Shown here piece by piece: positions 30,496-39,757 of a DNA stretch of 64,000 nt. Numbering within the stretch: position 1 is the first letter of the stretch; every line of letters starts with the position of its first letter. The stretch covers positions 5,828,001 through 5,892,000 of the forward strand of contig AP025179.1 in NCBI GenBank assembly GCA_021654635.1, written 5' to 3'. The translations under genes were made by a program, and so were the position numbers. The notes beneath the pieces were generated by a model. That model made no database searches. It had not been told where the DNA came from and was given only the letters and a program-made list of their open reading frames with translations. The stretch is from Mycobacterium kiyosense. Its GTDB lineage: Bacteria; Actinomycetota; Actinomycetes; Mycobacteriales; Mycobacteriaceae.

Positions 30496-30516
30496 TAATG
30501 GAAACGATTTTCATTA
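30496..30516. promoter_or_regulatory. Zur (FurB) box upstream of the zinc transporter operon
   Basis: TAATGGAAACGATTTTCATTA is a palindrome with one mismatch around CGA (TAATGGAAA against TAATGAAAA). It resembles the known mycobacterial Zur box. It ends 39 bases before the znuA start, so the operon should be repressed when zinc is sufficient. Confidence 0.8.
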
Positions 30517-30555
30517 TGATGGTGTGTCGGCCTACCGGCCCCGAGAGGACACCGA

Positions 30556-31470
30556 GTGCGAATGAGCTGGCGCAGACTGCTGCGCGTCGGCGTTCCCGCG
30601 CTCGGCTCCTGCCTGCTGGCCGCGACCGCTCTGAGCGGCTGCGCCAGCAATGGTCCTTCCCACCCGGGCGCCGTCGCGGTGGTGGCCTCCACCGAGGTGT
30701 GGGGCAGCGTGGCGCGCGCCGTGGCCGGCAACCACATCCCCGTCAAGTCGATCCTCTCCGGCGCGGGCGCCGATCCGCACTCCTACCAGGCCACTCCTGC
30801 CGATGCGGCGGCATTGGCCGATGCCGACCTGGTGGTCTACAACGGCGGCGGCTACGACCCCTGGGTCGACCGAGTGCTGGCCGGCCACCCCGACATCCCG
30901 GCGGTGGACGCCTACACCTACCTGGGACCGCACGCCGGGTCACCCGACGAACACGTCTTCTACAACCTCGGCGTCGCCAAAGCGGTGGCCACCGAGATCG
31001 CCGAACGGCTGGCGGTCATCGACCCGGGCCACTCCGCGGACTATCGCGCCAACGCGGCCACCTTCGGACACGGCGCCGACGCGATCGTCAGCGCCGAACG
31101 CGCGATCGCCACCGACTACCCCGCCGCCGGGGTGATCGCCACCGAACCCGTCGTGCATTACCTGCTGGACGCGTCGGGACTGATCGACCGCACCCCGGTG
31201 GCCTTCGCCGCTGCCAGCGAGAACGACAACGACCCCGCCCCCGCCGACCTGGCCTCGGTGCTCGATCTGATCAACCACCGGCAGGTCGCGGCGCTGCTGG
31301 TCAACCCGCAGACCGCCACCGCCACCACGGCAGATCTGCAAGCCGCCGCCCGCCGGTCGGGGGTACCGGTGACCGAGGTGTCCGAGACCCTGCCGAGCGG
31401 TTCGGACTACCTGAGCTGGCAACGCGACACCGTCAACCGGCTGGCCGCGGCGCTGCGGTCCGGCCGCTGA
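30556..31470 (+). CDS. znuA: Zinc ABC transporter, substrate-binding lipoprotein
   Basis: This ~304-residue solute-binding protein of the cluster 9 (ZnuA/TroA) type has lipobox LSGC near residue 28. Likely metal ligands lie in DPHSYQATPADAAAL, SPDEHVFYNLG and TEPVVHYLL, and the SENDNDPAPADL segment is near the fourth ligand. It lacks the long His-rich loop of some ZnuA proteins. The start is GTG 30556 or ATG 30562. Metal choice (zinc) is inferred from the upstream Zur box and the same arrangement next to kstR in M. smegmatis. Confidence 0.85.
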   Translation: MRMSWRRLLRVGVPALGSCLLAATALSGCASNGPSHPGAVAVVASTEVWGSVARAVAGNHIPVKSILSGAGADPHSYQATPADAAALADADLVVYNGGGYDPWVDRVLAGHPDIPAVDAYTYLGPHAGSPDEHVFYNLGVAKAVATEIAERLAVIDPGHSADYRANAATFGHGADAIVSAERAIATDYPAAGVIATEPVVHYLLDASGLIDRTPVAFAAASENDNDPAPADLASVLDLINHRQVAALLVNPQTATATTADLQAAARRSGVPVTEVSETLPSGSDYLSWQRDTVNRLAAALRSGR

Positions 31471-31480
31471 TCACCCCGCC

Positions 31481-32242
31481 ATGAGCACTGTCGCGTTGAC
31501 CGGCGCCCGGCTGGCCTTCGGGAACCGCGTGCTGTGGGACCACCTCGACCTGTCGGTGTCACCGGGCGAGTTCATCGCCGTGCTGGGCCCCAACGGCACC
31601 GGCAAGACCTCGCTGCTCAAGGTGCTGCTCGGCCAGCTGCGGCTCAGCGCCGGCTCGGTGCGGGTAGCCGGCCCGATAGGCTATGTGCCGCAACATCATC
31701 CGATCGACCCGGACGTGATGTTGCGCGGGCGCGACCTGGTCACGCTGGGCGTGGACGGGCATCGCTGGGGAGCGATGCCGCTGCGCCGGGCGGGTCGGTC
31801 CCGCCGCCGCGAGGCGGTGCATCGGGCACTGCAACAGGTCAACGGCGAGGCGCTGGCCGACGTGCGGGTGGGACTGATGTCCGGCGGCGAACTGCAGCGG
31901 ATGCGCATCGCCCAGGCCTTGGTCAGCGACCCGGCTCTACTGCTGTGCGACGAGCCGCTGCTGACCCTGGACCCGGCCCACGCCCGGACGGTCGCCGGCC
32001 TGATCGACCGCCGCCGGCGCGAGGCCGGAACCGCGGTCATCGTGGTCACCCACGAGGTCAACCCACTGCTGCCCTACGTCGACCGGGTGCTCTACCTCGT
32101 GGACGGGCGGTTCCGGGTCGGCACCGTCGAAGAGGTGATGACCAGCGAGACACTCTCGACGCTGTACCGGTCCGACATTCAGGTGGTCCGGGTGCAGGAC
32201 AACTACATCCTGGTCGGCGGGCCGCCCGAGCAGGGCCGATGA
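31481..32242 (+). CDS. znuC: Zinc ABC transporter, ATP-binding protein
   Basis: This 253-residue ABC ATPase has Walker A GPNGTGKTS (about residue 36), Q-loop YVPQHHP, signature LMSGGELQR, Walker B LLLCDEPLL and the switch histidine in VVTHEV. It lies 10 bases after znuA, and its stop overlaps the permease start as ATGA. Confidence 0.9.
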   Translation: MSTVALTGARLAFGNRVLWDHLDLSVSPGEFIAVLGPNGTGKTSLLKVLLGQLRLSAGSVRVAGPIGYVPQHHPIDPDVMLRGRDLVTLGVDGHRWGAMPLRRAGRSRRREAVHRALQQVNGEALADVRVGLMSGGELQRMRIAQALVSDPALLLCDEPLLTLDPAHARTVAGLIDRRRREAGTAVIVVTHEVNPLLPYVDRVLYLVDGRFRVGTVEEVMTSETLSTLYRSDIQVVRVQDNYILVGGPPEQGR

Positions 32243-33108
32243 ACGACCGGCTCACCGACCTGTTCGGTCACCTTTTCGCGTTCGACCTCACCGCCCATCT
32301 GCTGCGACACGACTTCGTCCAACAGGCGCTGGTGGCGGCCGCGCTGCTGGGTTTGGTCTCCGGGCTGATCGGGCCGTTCATCGTGATGCGGCAGATGTCT
32401 TTCGCCGTGCACGGTTCGGCCGAATTGTCGCTGACGGGAGCGGCATTCGCGTTGCTGACCGGTTTCGAGGTGGGGCTGGGGGCGCTGATCGGCAGCGCAC
32501 TGGCCGCGGCGCTGTTCGGCATCCTCGGCCGCCGGGACCGGGAACGCGATTCGGTGATCGGGGTGGTGCTGGCGTTCGGGCTGGGTCTGGCGGTGCTGTT
32601 CATCCACCTCTACCCCGGCCGCAGCGGAACCAGTTTCGCGCTGCTGACCGGCCAGATCGTCGGGGTGGGGTATTCCGGCCTGACCATGCTCGCGGTGGTG
32701 TGCGCGCTGGTGATCGTAGTGCTGGTGATCTGTTATCGGCCACTGCTGTTCGCCACCGTCGATCCCGACGTCGCGGCCGCCCGCGGGGTGCCGACCCGCG
32801 CGCTGGGCATCGTGTTCGCCGCACTCGTCGGTGTGGTCGCCGCCCAGGCGGTGCAGATCGTCGGGGCGTTGCTGGTGATGTCGCTGCTGATCACCCCGGC
32901 CGCCGCGGCCACCCGGGTGGTGTCCGCGCCGGTCGCGGCAATCGCCGTCTCGACGGCCTTCGCCGAGGTGGCCGCGGTGGGCGGAATCGTGCTGTCGCTG
33001 GCGCCGGGCGTGCCGGTATCGGTGTTTGTGGCCACCATCTCGTTCGTGATCTACCTGGTTTGCTGGTTGCTCGGGCGACATCGTCGGAGCCAGCGCATAA
33101 GCTGTTGA
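32239..33108 (+). CDS. znuB: Zinc ABC transporter, permease
   Basis: The 289-residue protein has about eight hydrophobic segments and the ABC-3 permease pattern (GPFIVMRQMSFAVHGSAELS near residue 45; DPDVAAARGVP in the second half; LLVMSLLITPAAAATR). It is translationally coupled to znuC by an ATGA overlap and completes a three-gene importer. Confidence 0.9.
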   Translation: MNDRLTDLFGHLFAFDLTAHLLRHDFVQQALVAAALLGLVSGLIGPFIVMRQMSFAVHGSAELSLTGAAFALLTGFEVGLGALIGSALAAALFGILGRRDRERDSVIGVVLAFGLGLAVLFIHLYPGRSGTSFALLTGQIVGVGYSGLTMLAVVCALVIVVLVICYRPLLFATVDPDVAAARGVPTRALGIVFAALVGVVAAQAVQIVGALLVMSLLITPAAAATRVVSAPVAAIAVSTAFAEVAAVGGIVLSLAPGVPVSVFVATISFVIYLVCWLLGRHRRSQRISC

Positions 33109-33142
33109 GCACCCAGTGAGCGAGGTTAGGGGAAGGGGGAAG

Positions 33143-33859
33143 GTGCGTCAGCAGATTGCCGCAGTAGCCGCACTGACCGGTGCGTGTGTGCTCTTAGCCG
33201 CCTGCACGAACATCGTCGAGGGTAAGGCCGCACCCGGCCCGAAAGCCGGGCTGGCGAATCAAGCCGAAATCCCGGTCGGTTCGCTGGACAACGTCTTGCT
33301 GGACACCAGCCAGATCAACACCGTGCTGGGCGCCACCTCGATGAAGGTCTGGTTCAGCGCCAAGGTCATGTGGGACTGGAGCAAGAACGTGACCGACATC
33401 GGCTGCCTGGCGATCGACGGGGCGGCCCAGGAAAAGGTGTACTCCGGCACCGGTTGGACGTCGATCCGCGGACAACGCCTCGACGACAGCCCCGACAACA
33501 GCACCAATCGCTCGAATCTCGCGATCCAGGCCGTCGTCGCGTTCCCGAAGGCGACCGACGCCAACAACTTCTACAACAACTCGGTCCAGAGCTGGAAATC
33601 CTGCTCGAACCGTCAGTACAGCGACGTCAACAACTCCGGACACGAAACGGTCTGGTCGGTGAGCGGAGCGAACAACGACAACGGCATGCTGAGTTCGGCC
33701 CAGGTAGAACAGGCCGGCGGCGGCTGGGGCTGCCAGCGTGCCTTGACCGTCCGCAGTAACGTCGCGATCGACATCATGACGTGCAAGAACAACGCCAACG
33801 GAAACCCCGCGGTCGACATCGCCAACCAGATTGCCGGCAGGATCGCCAAGCTGCAGTGA
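33143..33859 (+). CDS. lppH: LppH-like lipoprotein with PknH-type sensor domain
   Basis: The 238-residue lipoprotein has lipobox LAAC near residue 22. Its extracytoplasmic domain resembles the C-terminal sensor domain of the kinase PknH (DNVLLDTSQINTVLGA, GCLAIDGAAQEKVYSGTGW, GGGWGCQRAL, VAIDIMTC). The cysteines C-L-A, SWKSC, GWGC and MTC are those expected to form disulfides. GTG 33143 follows AAGGGGGAAG. M. tuberculosis has lppH (Rv3576) at this place. Its stop overlaps the pxpA start as GTGA. Confidence 0.85.
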   Translation: MRQQIAAVAALTGACVLLAACTNIVEGKAAPGPKAGLANQAEIPVGSLDNVLLDTSQINTVLGATSMKVWFSAKVMWDWSKNVTDIGCLAIDGAAQEKVYSGTGWTSIRGQRLDDSPDNSTNRSNLAIQAVVAFPKATDANNFYNNSVQSWKSCSNRQYSDVNNSGHETVWSVSGANNDNGMLSSAQVEQAGGGWGCQRALTVRSNVAIDIMTCKNNANGNPAVDIANQIAGRIAKLQ

Positions 33860-34614
33860 CCCGCATCGATCTCAACGCGGACCTGGGCGAAGGATTCGGC
33901 GCCTGGCAACTCGGGGACGACGAAGCCATGCTCGAGATTGTCACCAGTGCCAATTTGGCTTGCGGCTTCCACGCCGGCGACCCGGCCGGACTGCTCCGCG
34001 TATGCCGGTCGGCAGCGCAGCGCGGGGTACGCATCGGCGCGCAGGTCGGCTACCGCGATCTGGCCGGATTCGGTCGACGCTTCATCGACGTCGCCCCCGA
34101 GGACCTGCTCGCCGACGTGGTGTATCAGATCGGCGCGTTGCAGGCGCTGGCGCACGGTGCCGGCTCGGCGGTTCGTTACGTCAAACCGCATGGGGCGCTT
34201 TATAACTCGATTCTCACCCATCGGGAGCAGGCCGCCGCCGTCGCCGAGGCGGTGCATCTGGCGGATCCGTCCTTGCCGGTCCTCGGAATGCCGGGATCGG
34301 CGTTCTTCGAAGAAGCCGACCGGCTCGGCTTGCGCACCGTTGCCGAAGCCTTCGCCGACCGCGCCTACACCCCGGAGGGGCATTTGGTCTCCCGCCGCGA
34401 GCCCGGCGCCGTGCTGGACGATCCGGCGGCGATCGCCCACCGGGTAACCACCCTGGTCACCTCCGGAGAGCTGACGGCCGTCGACGGCACCACCGTCAAA
34501 CTGAACGTGGAATCGATTTGCGTGCATGGTGATTCACCCGGGGCCGTCCAGATCGCCGCTGCCGTACGCGACGGCCTGCAAGCCGCCGGCCTGCAGCTGG
34601 AAGCGTTCTGCTGA
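33856..34614 (+). CDS. pxpA: 5-oxoprolinase subunit A (LamB/YcsF family)
   Basis: The 252-residue protein has the family motifs DLNADLGEGFGAW at the N-terminus, SANLACGFHAGDP (about residues 34-46), VKPHGALYN and a late VESICVHGDSPGAV. PxpA works with PxpB and PxpC to open 5-oxoproline with ATP; no pxpB or pxpC is next to it here. It overlaps the lppH stop (GTGA) and its own stop overlaps the next start (TGATG). Confidence 0.9.
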   Translation: MTRIDLNADLGEGFGAWQLGDDEAMLEIVTSANLACGFHAGDPAGLLRVCRSAAQRGVRIGAQVGYRDLAGFGRRFIDVAPEDLLADVVYQIGALQALAHGAGSAVRYVKPHGALYNSILTHREQAAAVAEAVHLADPSLPVLGMPGSAFFEEADRLGLRTVAEAFADRAYTPEGHLVSRREPGAVLDDPAAIAHRVTTLVTSGELTAVDGTTVKLNVESICVHGDSPGAVQIAAAVRDGLQAAGLQLEAFC

Positions 34615-35534
34615 TGCGCCTCAAACTGGGTCGTCCCGATCTTGCCGACTATGCGAACCGCTTCGATGTTCCTGTTGCAGAGCAGGATTCGCCGCTATCG
34701 GCGACTTGGCTGGGCGTGGCCACCTTGCTACTCGACGACGGCTCGTCGGCGCTGATGACCGACGGTTACTTCTCCCGCCCGGCACTGACGCGGGTGGTGG
34801 CCGGCAAGGTGGCACCGTCGGCGGCGCGGGTGGACGGCTGCCTGGCCCGGGCCAACATCTCCCGACTCGTCGCCGTCATTGCGGTGCACACCCACATCGA
34901 CCATGTCATGGACTCCGCCCTGGTCGCCGAACGCACCGGCGCACAGTTGGTCGGCGGTGAGTCGGCCGCCAATGTCGGCCGCGGACACGGGCTGCCGGAG
35001 GACCGGCTCGTCGTCGCGGTCTCCGGTGAACCAATCACGCTGAGCGCCTTCGATGTTACGTTGATCGAGTCACACCACTGCCCACCGGACCGGTTTCCCG
35101 GCGTGATCGCCGCGCCGGTGGTGCCGCCGGTGCGGGCGTCGGCCTATCGTTGCGGCGAAGCATGGTCCACGCTGATCCGGCACCGTCCGTCGGGGAGAGG
35201 CGTGTTGATCCAAGGCAGTGCCGGTTACGTCCCCGGCGCACTGCAGGGCAGGCAGGCCGACGTCGTCTACCTGAGCGTGGGGCAACTGGGCGTGCAGCCC
35301 CGGTCGTATGTCGTCGAGTACTGGAACCAGACGGTGCGCGCCGTGGGCGCCCGCCGCGTCGTCCTCATCCATTGGGACGATTTCTTCCGCCCACTGTCAA
35401 AACCGTTGCGGGCCTTACCCTATGCCGGTGACGACTTGGACGTATCCATCCGGGTGCTCGACGAACTGGCCGCACGGGACGGCGTCGGGGTGCACCTGCC
35501 AACACTGTGGCAGCGTGCCGACCCCTGGGCTTAG
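34614..35534 (+). CDS. Metallo-beta-lactamase-fold hydrolase (Rv3577-like)
   Basis: The 306-residue protein carries the metal-binding signature AVHTHIDHVMDS (about residues 91-102), further histidines in IESHHCPPD, and VVLIHWDDF near the end. Substrate unknown. The ATG overlaps the pxpA stop (TGATG), so lppH, pxpA and this gene form one coupled unit. An equivalent gene, Rv3577, follows lppH in M. tuberculosis. Confidence 0.85.
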   Translation: MRLKLGRPDLADYANRFDVPVAEQDSPLSATWLGVATLLLDDGSSALMTDGYFSRPALTRVVAGKVAPSAARVDGCLARANISRLVAVIAVHTHIDHVMDSALVAERTGAQLVGGESAANVGRGHGLPEDRLVVAVSGEPITLSAFDVTLIESHHCPPDRFPGVIAAPVVPPVRASAYRCGEAWSTLIRHRPSGRGVLIQGSAGYVPGALQGRQADVVYLSVGQLGVQPRSYVVEYWNQTVRAVGARRVVLIHWDDFFRPLSKPLRALPYAGDDLDVSIRVLDELAARDGVGVHLPTLWQRADPWA

Positions 35535-35540
35535 CCGGTT

Positions 35541-36729
35541 TCAGCCTGCCGCCGGAGGCCTGGTCATGAATGTCAGCCGCTGCCCGTAGGCGGGAGTTCT
35601 GCGGCCGTTGCCGGCGTTGACGAACTGCCCGAACGGCGGGGCAACCGGGACATTGCTGCCGACGGCGCCTTCGGCCGCGGCCGAAATAGAGGTGGCGTTG
35701 CTGATGGCGGTCACCCCGGATCCGGCCTGCGCGGTCGCCGAAGTCCAGCTCACCGGTACCGACAACCCGCTGCTCAGCGGAACGGCCCGACCCAGGCCCG
35801 CCGCAACTCCCCCGACGCTGCTGGACAGTTTGGGTACGGCAGCGGTGGCGGCTTGCGCTGCCGCCTCGGCCGCCTGCGCCGCGCTGCCGATGTCGTTGGC
35901 GACGCTGCCGAGTTTGGCGAAGCCCGCGGTTTCGTCGCCCACGAAAAGGGTGTCCTGGAAGAAGAACGCCACCGAATTCATGTACGGCGAAATGTATTTG
36001 GTGTAGAGCGGCACGAGGTCGTCGAACGGCGTGTCGGCAACCAGCCACTGATCAATCAAGCTGCCTTCGCCATTCAACGGCGACGAAAGCGTCTGTAGCA
36101 CATCACCGATTCGTGGTATCAGCTGTGCCCCAACGTTGTTCAGCTGGGTCTGGACGGCCTGACCCGCGCTCTTGAACACCGCTACCGCTTGGTCGGCCAC
36201 TCCGCCCGGATTCACGACCTCGGCCGGTTCCGGTAACTCGGTCAGCTCGGAGGCTGCCGCCGAACTTCCCGCATAGTTGTACATGGCCGCGGCGTCCTGC
36301 GCCCAGAATTCCAGGTAGAGGGCCTCGGTTGCCGCGATCGCCGGGGTGTTCTGCCCGAGGAAGTTGGTCGCGACCAACGCCGCCAGTAGCGCCCGGTTGG
36401 CTGCGATCACCGGCGGCGGAACCGATGCCGCGAACGCAGTCTCGAAGGCGGCCGCGGCGGCGAACGCCTGAACCGCCGCCTGCCCGGCCGAGTCGGCGCT
36501 GCCGTCCAACCAGCTGATGAACGGTGTGGCGGCCGCGACCAATGCCGCCGAGGCCGGCCCCACCCACGGGCCACCGGTCAGCTCGGAGATCACCGATCGA
36601 TGCCCCCGCCGCGGCGGCGGAAAAGTCCGCGGCCAGTCCGCTCCATGCGGCCGCGGCGGCCAGCATCGGCCCTACCCCCGGCCCGGTGTAGATGCGCCCG
36701 GAGTTGATTTCGGGCGGCAAAAAGGCCAT
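35541..36729 (-). pseudogene. PPE-family protein, SVP subfamily, frameshifted as given
   Basis: The gene starts [18 protein letters not shown] at 36729. The frame is lost at the C-run 36603-36607, where one extra base turns [12 protein letters not shown] into [10 protein letters not shown]; the rest continues in another frame from [17 protein letters not shown]. Removing one base gives 395 residues. The SVP motif (GLSVPVSW) and the C-terminal [19 protein letters not shown] are present. It is clearly a tandem paralogue of the next PPE gene (both contain TPFDD.VPLY.KY.SPY.NS). Confidence 0.85.
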
Positions 36730-36802
36730 AGTCGACCATCGCTTGTATCCTCTGATGCCTGTTGACAGCTCAGCTTTGTGAATGTTGCGGTGATCGTGCC
36801 GG

Positions 36803-38020
36803 TTAACCGGCGGCCGGCGGTTTGGCCATGATCGACGGCTTGAAGCCGTACTGCGGGGCATTGCGTCCGTAACCGCCGTTGACGAACTGCCCGAACGGCG
36901 GTGCCATCGGGAAGCTGTTGGAGCCTGCCCCCGTCTCCAGAGCGGCCGGAATCGCGCTAGCCACACCGGGATTGGTGGTTGATTGCCATGGGACCCAGTT
37001 CGCGGGCACCGACAAGCCTCCGATCGGCACCGCCTTGCCCAGGCTGCCGGCCACCCCGCCCAGACCCGCTCCCAGATTGCCCGCGGCGCCTGCCGCGGCC
37101 TGGCCGGCTCCGCTGGCCGCCGCTGCCGCGCCTTCGGCCGCCTTGGCCGCTGCCGGGGCAGCGGGCTTGAGCAGCGTGTTGGCAAGGTTGCCGATACCCG
37201 ACCAACCGCTGGTGTTCTGCCCGATCGTCTGCGTCGACTGGATCATCGCCGCGAGCGAGTTGACGTACGGCGAAAGGTATTTGCTGTAGAGCGGGACGAT
37301 GTCGTCGAACGGCGTGTTGGCGACGATCCACGAATCGATCGCGGTGCCCTGCCCGTTGAGCGGCGAAGAAAGCGTCTTCACCACGTCACTGAATTCCGGA
37401 ACCACCTGTGCGCCTATGGCGTTGAGTTGGTTCTGCACGCCTTGGCCCCCGGCCTTGAAGACCGCGACAGCCTGGTCGGCCAGCCCCTTCGGATCGACAA
37501 CCTCGGCCGGCGCTGCCAACGGCGTCAATTTGGTTGCCGCCGCGGAACTTCCGGCGTAGGTGTACATCGCCCCCGAATCCTGCGCCCAGAACTCGCCGTA
37601 CTGAGCCTCGAGCAGCGAGATCGCGGCGCTGTTCTGGCCGAGCAGGTTGGTGGCGACAAGCTGTTGCAGCAGGGTGCGGTTTGCGGCGATCAAGGGTGGG
37701 GGGACGCTGGCGGCGTACGCCCTCTCGTAGGCGGCCGCGGCGGCGGTCGCCTGCCGGCCTGCCTCGGCGGCCTGCTCAGAGCTGCTGCTCAGCCACGAAA
37801 TGAACGGCGCGACAGCCGAAGCCAGCTGCGCCGAAGCCGGACCCAGCCATTGCCCGGTGGTCAACGCCTCGATCACCGAACGATGCCCCGCGGCCGCAGC
37901 CTGAAAATCAGCGGCCAGCCCATTCCACGCCGTCGCCGCGGTTACCAGCGAGGCCGCTCCGGGCCCGGCATAGATACGCGCAGAGTTGATCTCGGGCGGC
38001 AACATACCGTAGTCCACCAT
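36803..38020 (-). CDS. PPE-family protein, SVP subfamily
   Basis: The 405-residue protein begins [21 protein letters not shown], has the ~180-residue PPE domain and an Ala/Gly-rich central region. The SVP motif is [11 protein letters not shown], and the protein ends [19 protein letters not shown] followed by PPAAG. It lies between a PE gene (29 bases upstream) and a second PPE gene. It is expected to be exported as a PE-PPE heterodimer through a type VII system, most often ESX-5 for this class (family knowledge). No ESX machinery is in the window. Confidence 0.92.
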   Translation of the reverse strand: MVDYGMLPPEINSARIYAGPGAASLVTAATAWNGLAADFQAAAAGHRSVIEALTTGQWLGPASAQLASAVAPFISWLSSSSEQAAEAGRQATAAAAAYERAYAASVPPPLIAANRTLLQQLVATNLLGQNSAAISLLEAQYGEFWAQDSGAMYTYAGSSAAATKLTPLAAPAEVVDPKGLADQAVAVFKAGGQGVQNQLNAIGAQVVPEFSDVVKTLSSPLNGQGTAIDSWIVANTPFDDIVPLYSKYLSPYVNSLAAMIQSTQTIGQNTSGWSGIGNLANTLLKPAAPAAAKAAEGAAAAASGAGQAAAGAAGNLGAGLGGVAGSLGKAVPIGGLSVPANWVPWQSTTNPGVASAIPAALETGAGSNSFPMAPPFGQFVNGGYGRNAPQYGFKPSIMAKPPAAG

Positions 38021-38049
38021 CGCTATGACTCCTATTGCCTCGGGGTCGG

Positions 38050-38349
38050 TCAGTGCGCCGATGCGGCGTTGGCCGCTTCGGTTTCGGCGTAGGAGCCCCC
38101 ACTGGTGGCCAATGTCGCCGAGAGCATCGCCTGGATCCTGGACGCCTGCGCGCTCAGCTCCTGAAACCGCTGCGCATGCGTCGCGAACTGCATGGCCGTC
38201 AGAATCGACACCTCGTCGACGGCCGCGGGCACCACGGTGGTGATTGGCACGTCAGCAGCCGCGCTACCGACGTTCAGTGCCGCACCCAATGACTGCAGGT
38301 TGCTGGCGGCGGCCGCCAAGTGCTCTGGATACGTGCGTACGAAAGACAT
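38050..38349 (-). CDS. PE-family protein
   Basis: The 99-residue protein starts MSFVRTYPEHLAAAASNLQSLG and is essentially only the PE helical hairpin. It carries a C-terminal type VII secretion signal of the form Y-x3-E (YAETE). It precedes a PPE gene by 29 bases, so the pair is probably co-transcribed and co-exported. Confidence 0.92.
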   Translation of the reverse strand: MSFVRTYPEHLAAAASNLQSLGAALNVGSAAADVPITTVVPAAVDEVSILTAMQFATHAQRFQELSAQASRIQAMLSATLATSGGSYAETEAANAASAH

Positions 38350-38824
38350 GCGGATACCTCCGGCGAGACGTGTGGGGTTGCTGCAACACCCAGCTGCGTT
38401 GTCTGGGTGTTGCCATTGATGAGCCGTCGTTAGATTCAGGCACTCACGGGGTATTCAGCGCCAAAAAACGGCGCATTATACCCGTAGTTGGTGTTCTAGA
38501 CCAGAATCAGCGGTCGACTCATGCGACACACAGTAAGTTGAAAGCTATTGCGCAGAAAGCAGAAGCGCCGACTGTTCACCTCGCGAGGACTTTTGTTCAG
38601 CGTGCGTTCAATGCAGCGCAAGCGGTACGGCCCAGTGAGCTGCGGAAATGACCGGCCGCGCACTGATCGCCCGGAAGAGTTGTCGGCTCGCCGACGTCTA
38701 TGAATCCCTTATGCGGCGGCTGGATTCTGTGAACGCTCACAGGAAAGCGGCTGCGCATGACCGAACCGCAACGAGCCGACGCTCGACCCTCGAGGGGTCC
38801 GGTGGCCCGGTGTGCGCCCGACGA
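38350..38824. other. 475-base region upstream of the PE-PPE operon
   Basis: This spacer separates the PE gene from the end of rlmB and has lower GC than the coding DNA around it. It holds an inverted repeat (separate entry) and a small GCGCC/GGCGC hairpin near 38459-38475. No convincing gene is seen; the long ORF crossing it is antisense to rlmB and cysS. Confidence 0.5.
38383..38413 (-). promoter_or_regulatory. 11-bp perfect inverted repeat in the PE-PPE leader
   Basis: GCAACACCCAG (38383-38393) and CTGGGTGTTGC (38403-38413) pair exactly around a 9-base loop, 34 bases upstream of the PE start codon. It is either an operator for an unknown regulator or a hairpin in the 5' leader. Confidence 0.55.
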
Positions 38825-39757
38825 TCACCGAATGCGACGTTGGCGCGCGATCTCGGCGAGCACTACTCCGGCGGCCACCGCGGCATTCAGCGACTCGGTC
38901 TGACCGGCCATCGGGATGGACACCACTTCATCGCAGGTTTGGCGCACCAGGCGGGACAGTCCCTTGCCCTCGGAGCCGACCACCACCACGGTCGGGTCGC
39001 GGCCGTCGAGCTCGTCCAGCACGGTGTCACCGTCGGCATCCAGCCCGACCACCCGCAGGCCGCGGCCGGCCCAATCCTTCAGCGTCCTGGTCAGATTCGT
39101 TGCCCGGGCCACCGGGATCCGCGCCGCCGCGCCGGCGCTGGTGCGCCAGGCCACCGCCGTCACCGAGGCCGACCGGCGCTGCGGGATCACCACGCCGTGG
39201 CCGCCGAACGCCGCGACAGACCGCACGATCGCGCCCAGATTGCGCGGGTCGGAGATGTTGTCCAACGCGACCAGCATCGCCGGCGGCGCTGCGATGGCGG
39301 CGGCGACCAGGTCGTCGGGGTGGGCGTAGTTGTAGGGCGGCACCTGCAACGCGATGCCCTGATGCAGGTGGTTGGCCGTCATCCGGTCCAGGTCGCCGCG
39401 CGGCACCTCCAAGATCGAGATACCGGAATCGGCTGCCCGGGAGACGGATTCGGTGAGCCGCTCGTCGGCCTCGGTGCCCAGCGCAACATAGAGTGCGGTC
39501 GCCGGCACCCCGGCACGCAGACATTCCAGCACCGGGTTGCGTCCCAGCACGGTCTCGGCTTCGTCGACCTTCTTGGCAGGGCGCTGCTGCGTCGGCTTGG
39601 ACCGCTTGGCGGCCGGATGGTGGGGGCGCAGGTGAGCCGGCGGAGTGGGGCCACGGCCTTCCAGGGCGCGGCGCCGCTGGCCGCCCGAGCCGACGGTCGG
39701 CCCCTTTTTGCTGCCGGCCTTTCGGATCGCCCCCCGGCGTTGGGAGTTGCCGGCCAT
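38825..39757 (-). CDS. rlmB: 23S rRNA 2'-O-ribose methyltransferase, SpoU/RlmB type
   Basis: This 310-residue SPOUT methyltransferase has a long basic, low-complexity N-terminus (about 70 residues), a substrate-binding domain ([16 protein letters not shown]) and the knotted catalytic domain. The SPOUT motifs are [33 protein letters not shown] and [20 protein letters not shown]. It probably methylates G2251 of 23S rRNA. It starts directly after the cysS stop. Confidence 0.9.
   Translation of the reverse strand: MAGNSQRRGAIRKAGSKKGPTVGSGGQRRRALEGRGPTPPAHLRPHHPAAKRSKPTQQRPAKKVDEAETVLGRNPVLECLRAGVPATALYVALGTEADERLTESVSRAADSGISILEVPRGDLDRMTANHLHQGIALQVPPYNYAHPDDLVAAAIAAPPAMLVALDNISDPRNLGAIVRSVAAFGGHGVVIPQRRSASVTAVAWRTSAGAAARIPVARATNLTRTLKDWAGRGLRVVGLDADGDTVLDELDGRDPTVVVVGSEGKGLSRLVRQTCDEVVSIPMAGQTESLNAAVAAGVVLAEIARQRRIR

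Noticed and set aside
38413..38824. tRNA or small RNA gene upstream of the PE gene
   Set aside because: No cloverleaf or conserved RNA motif could be found by eye.
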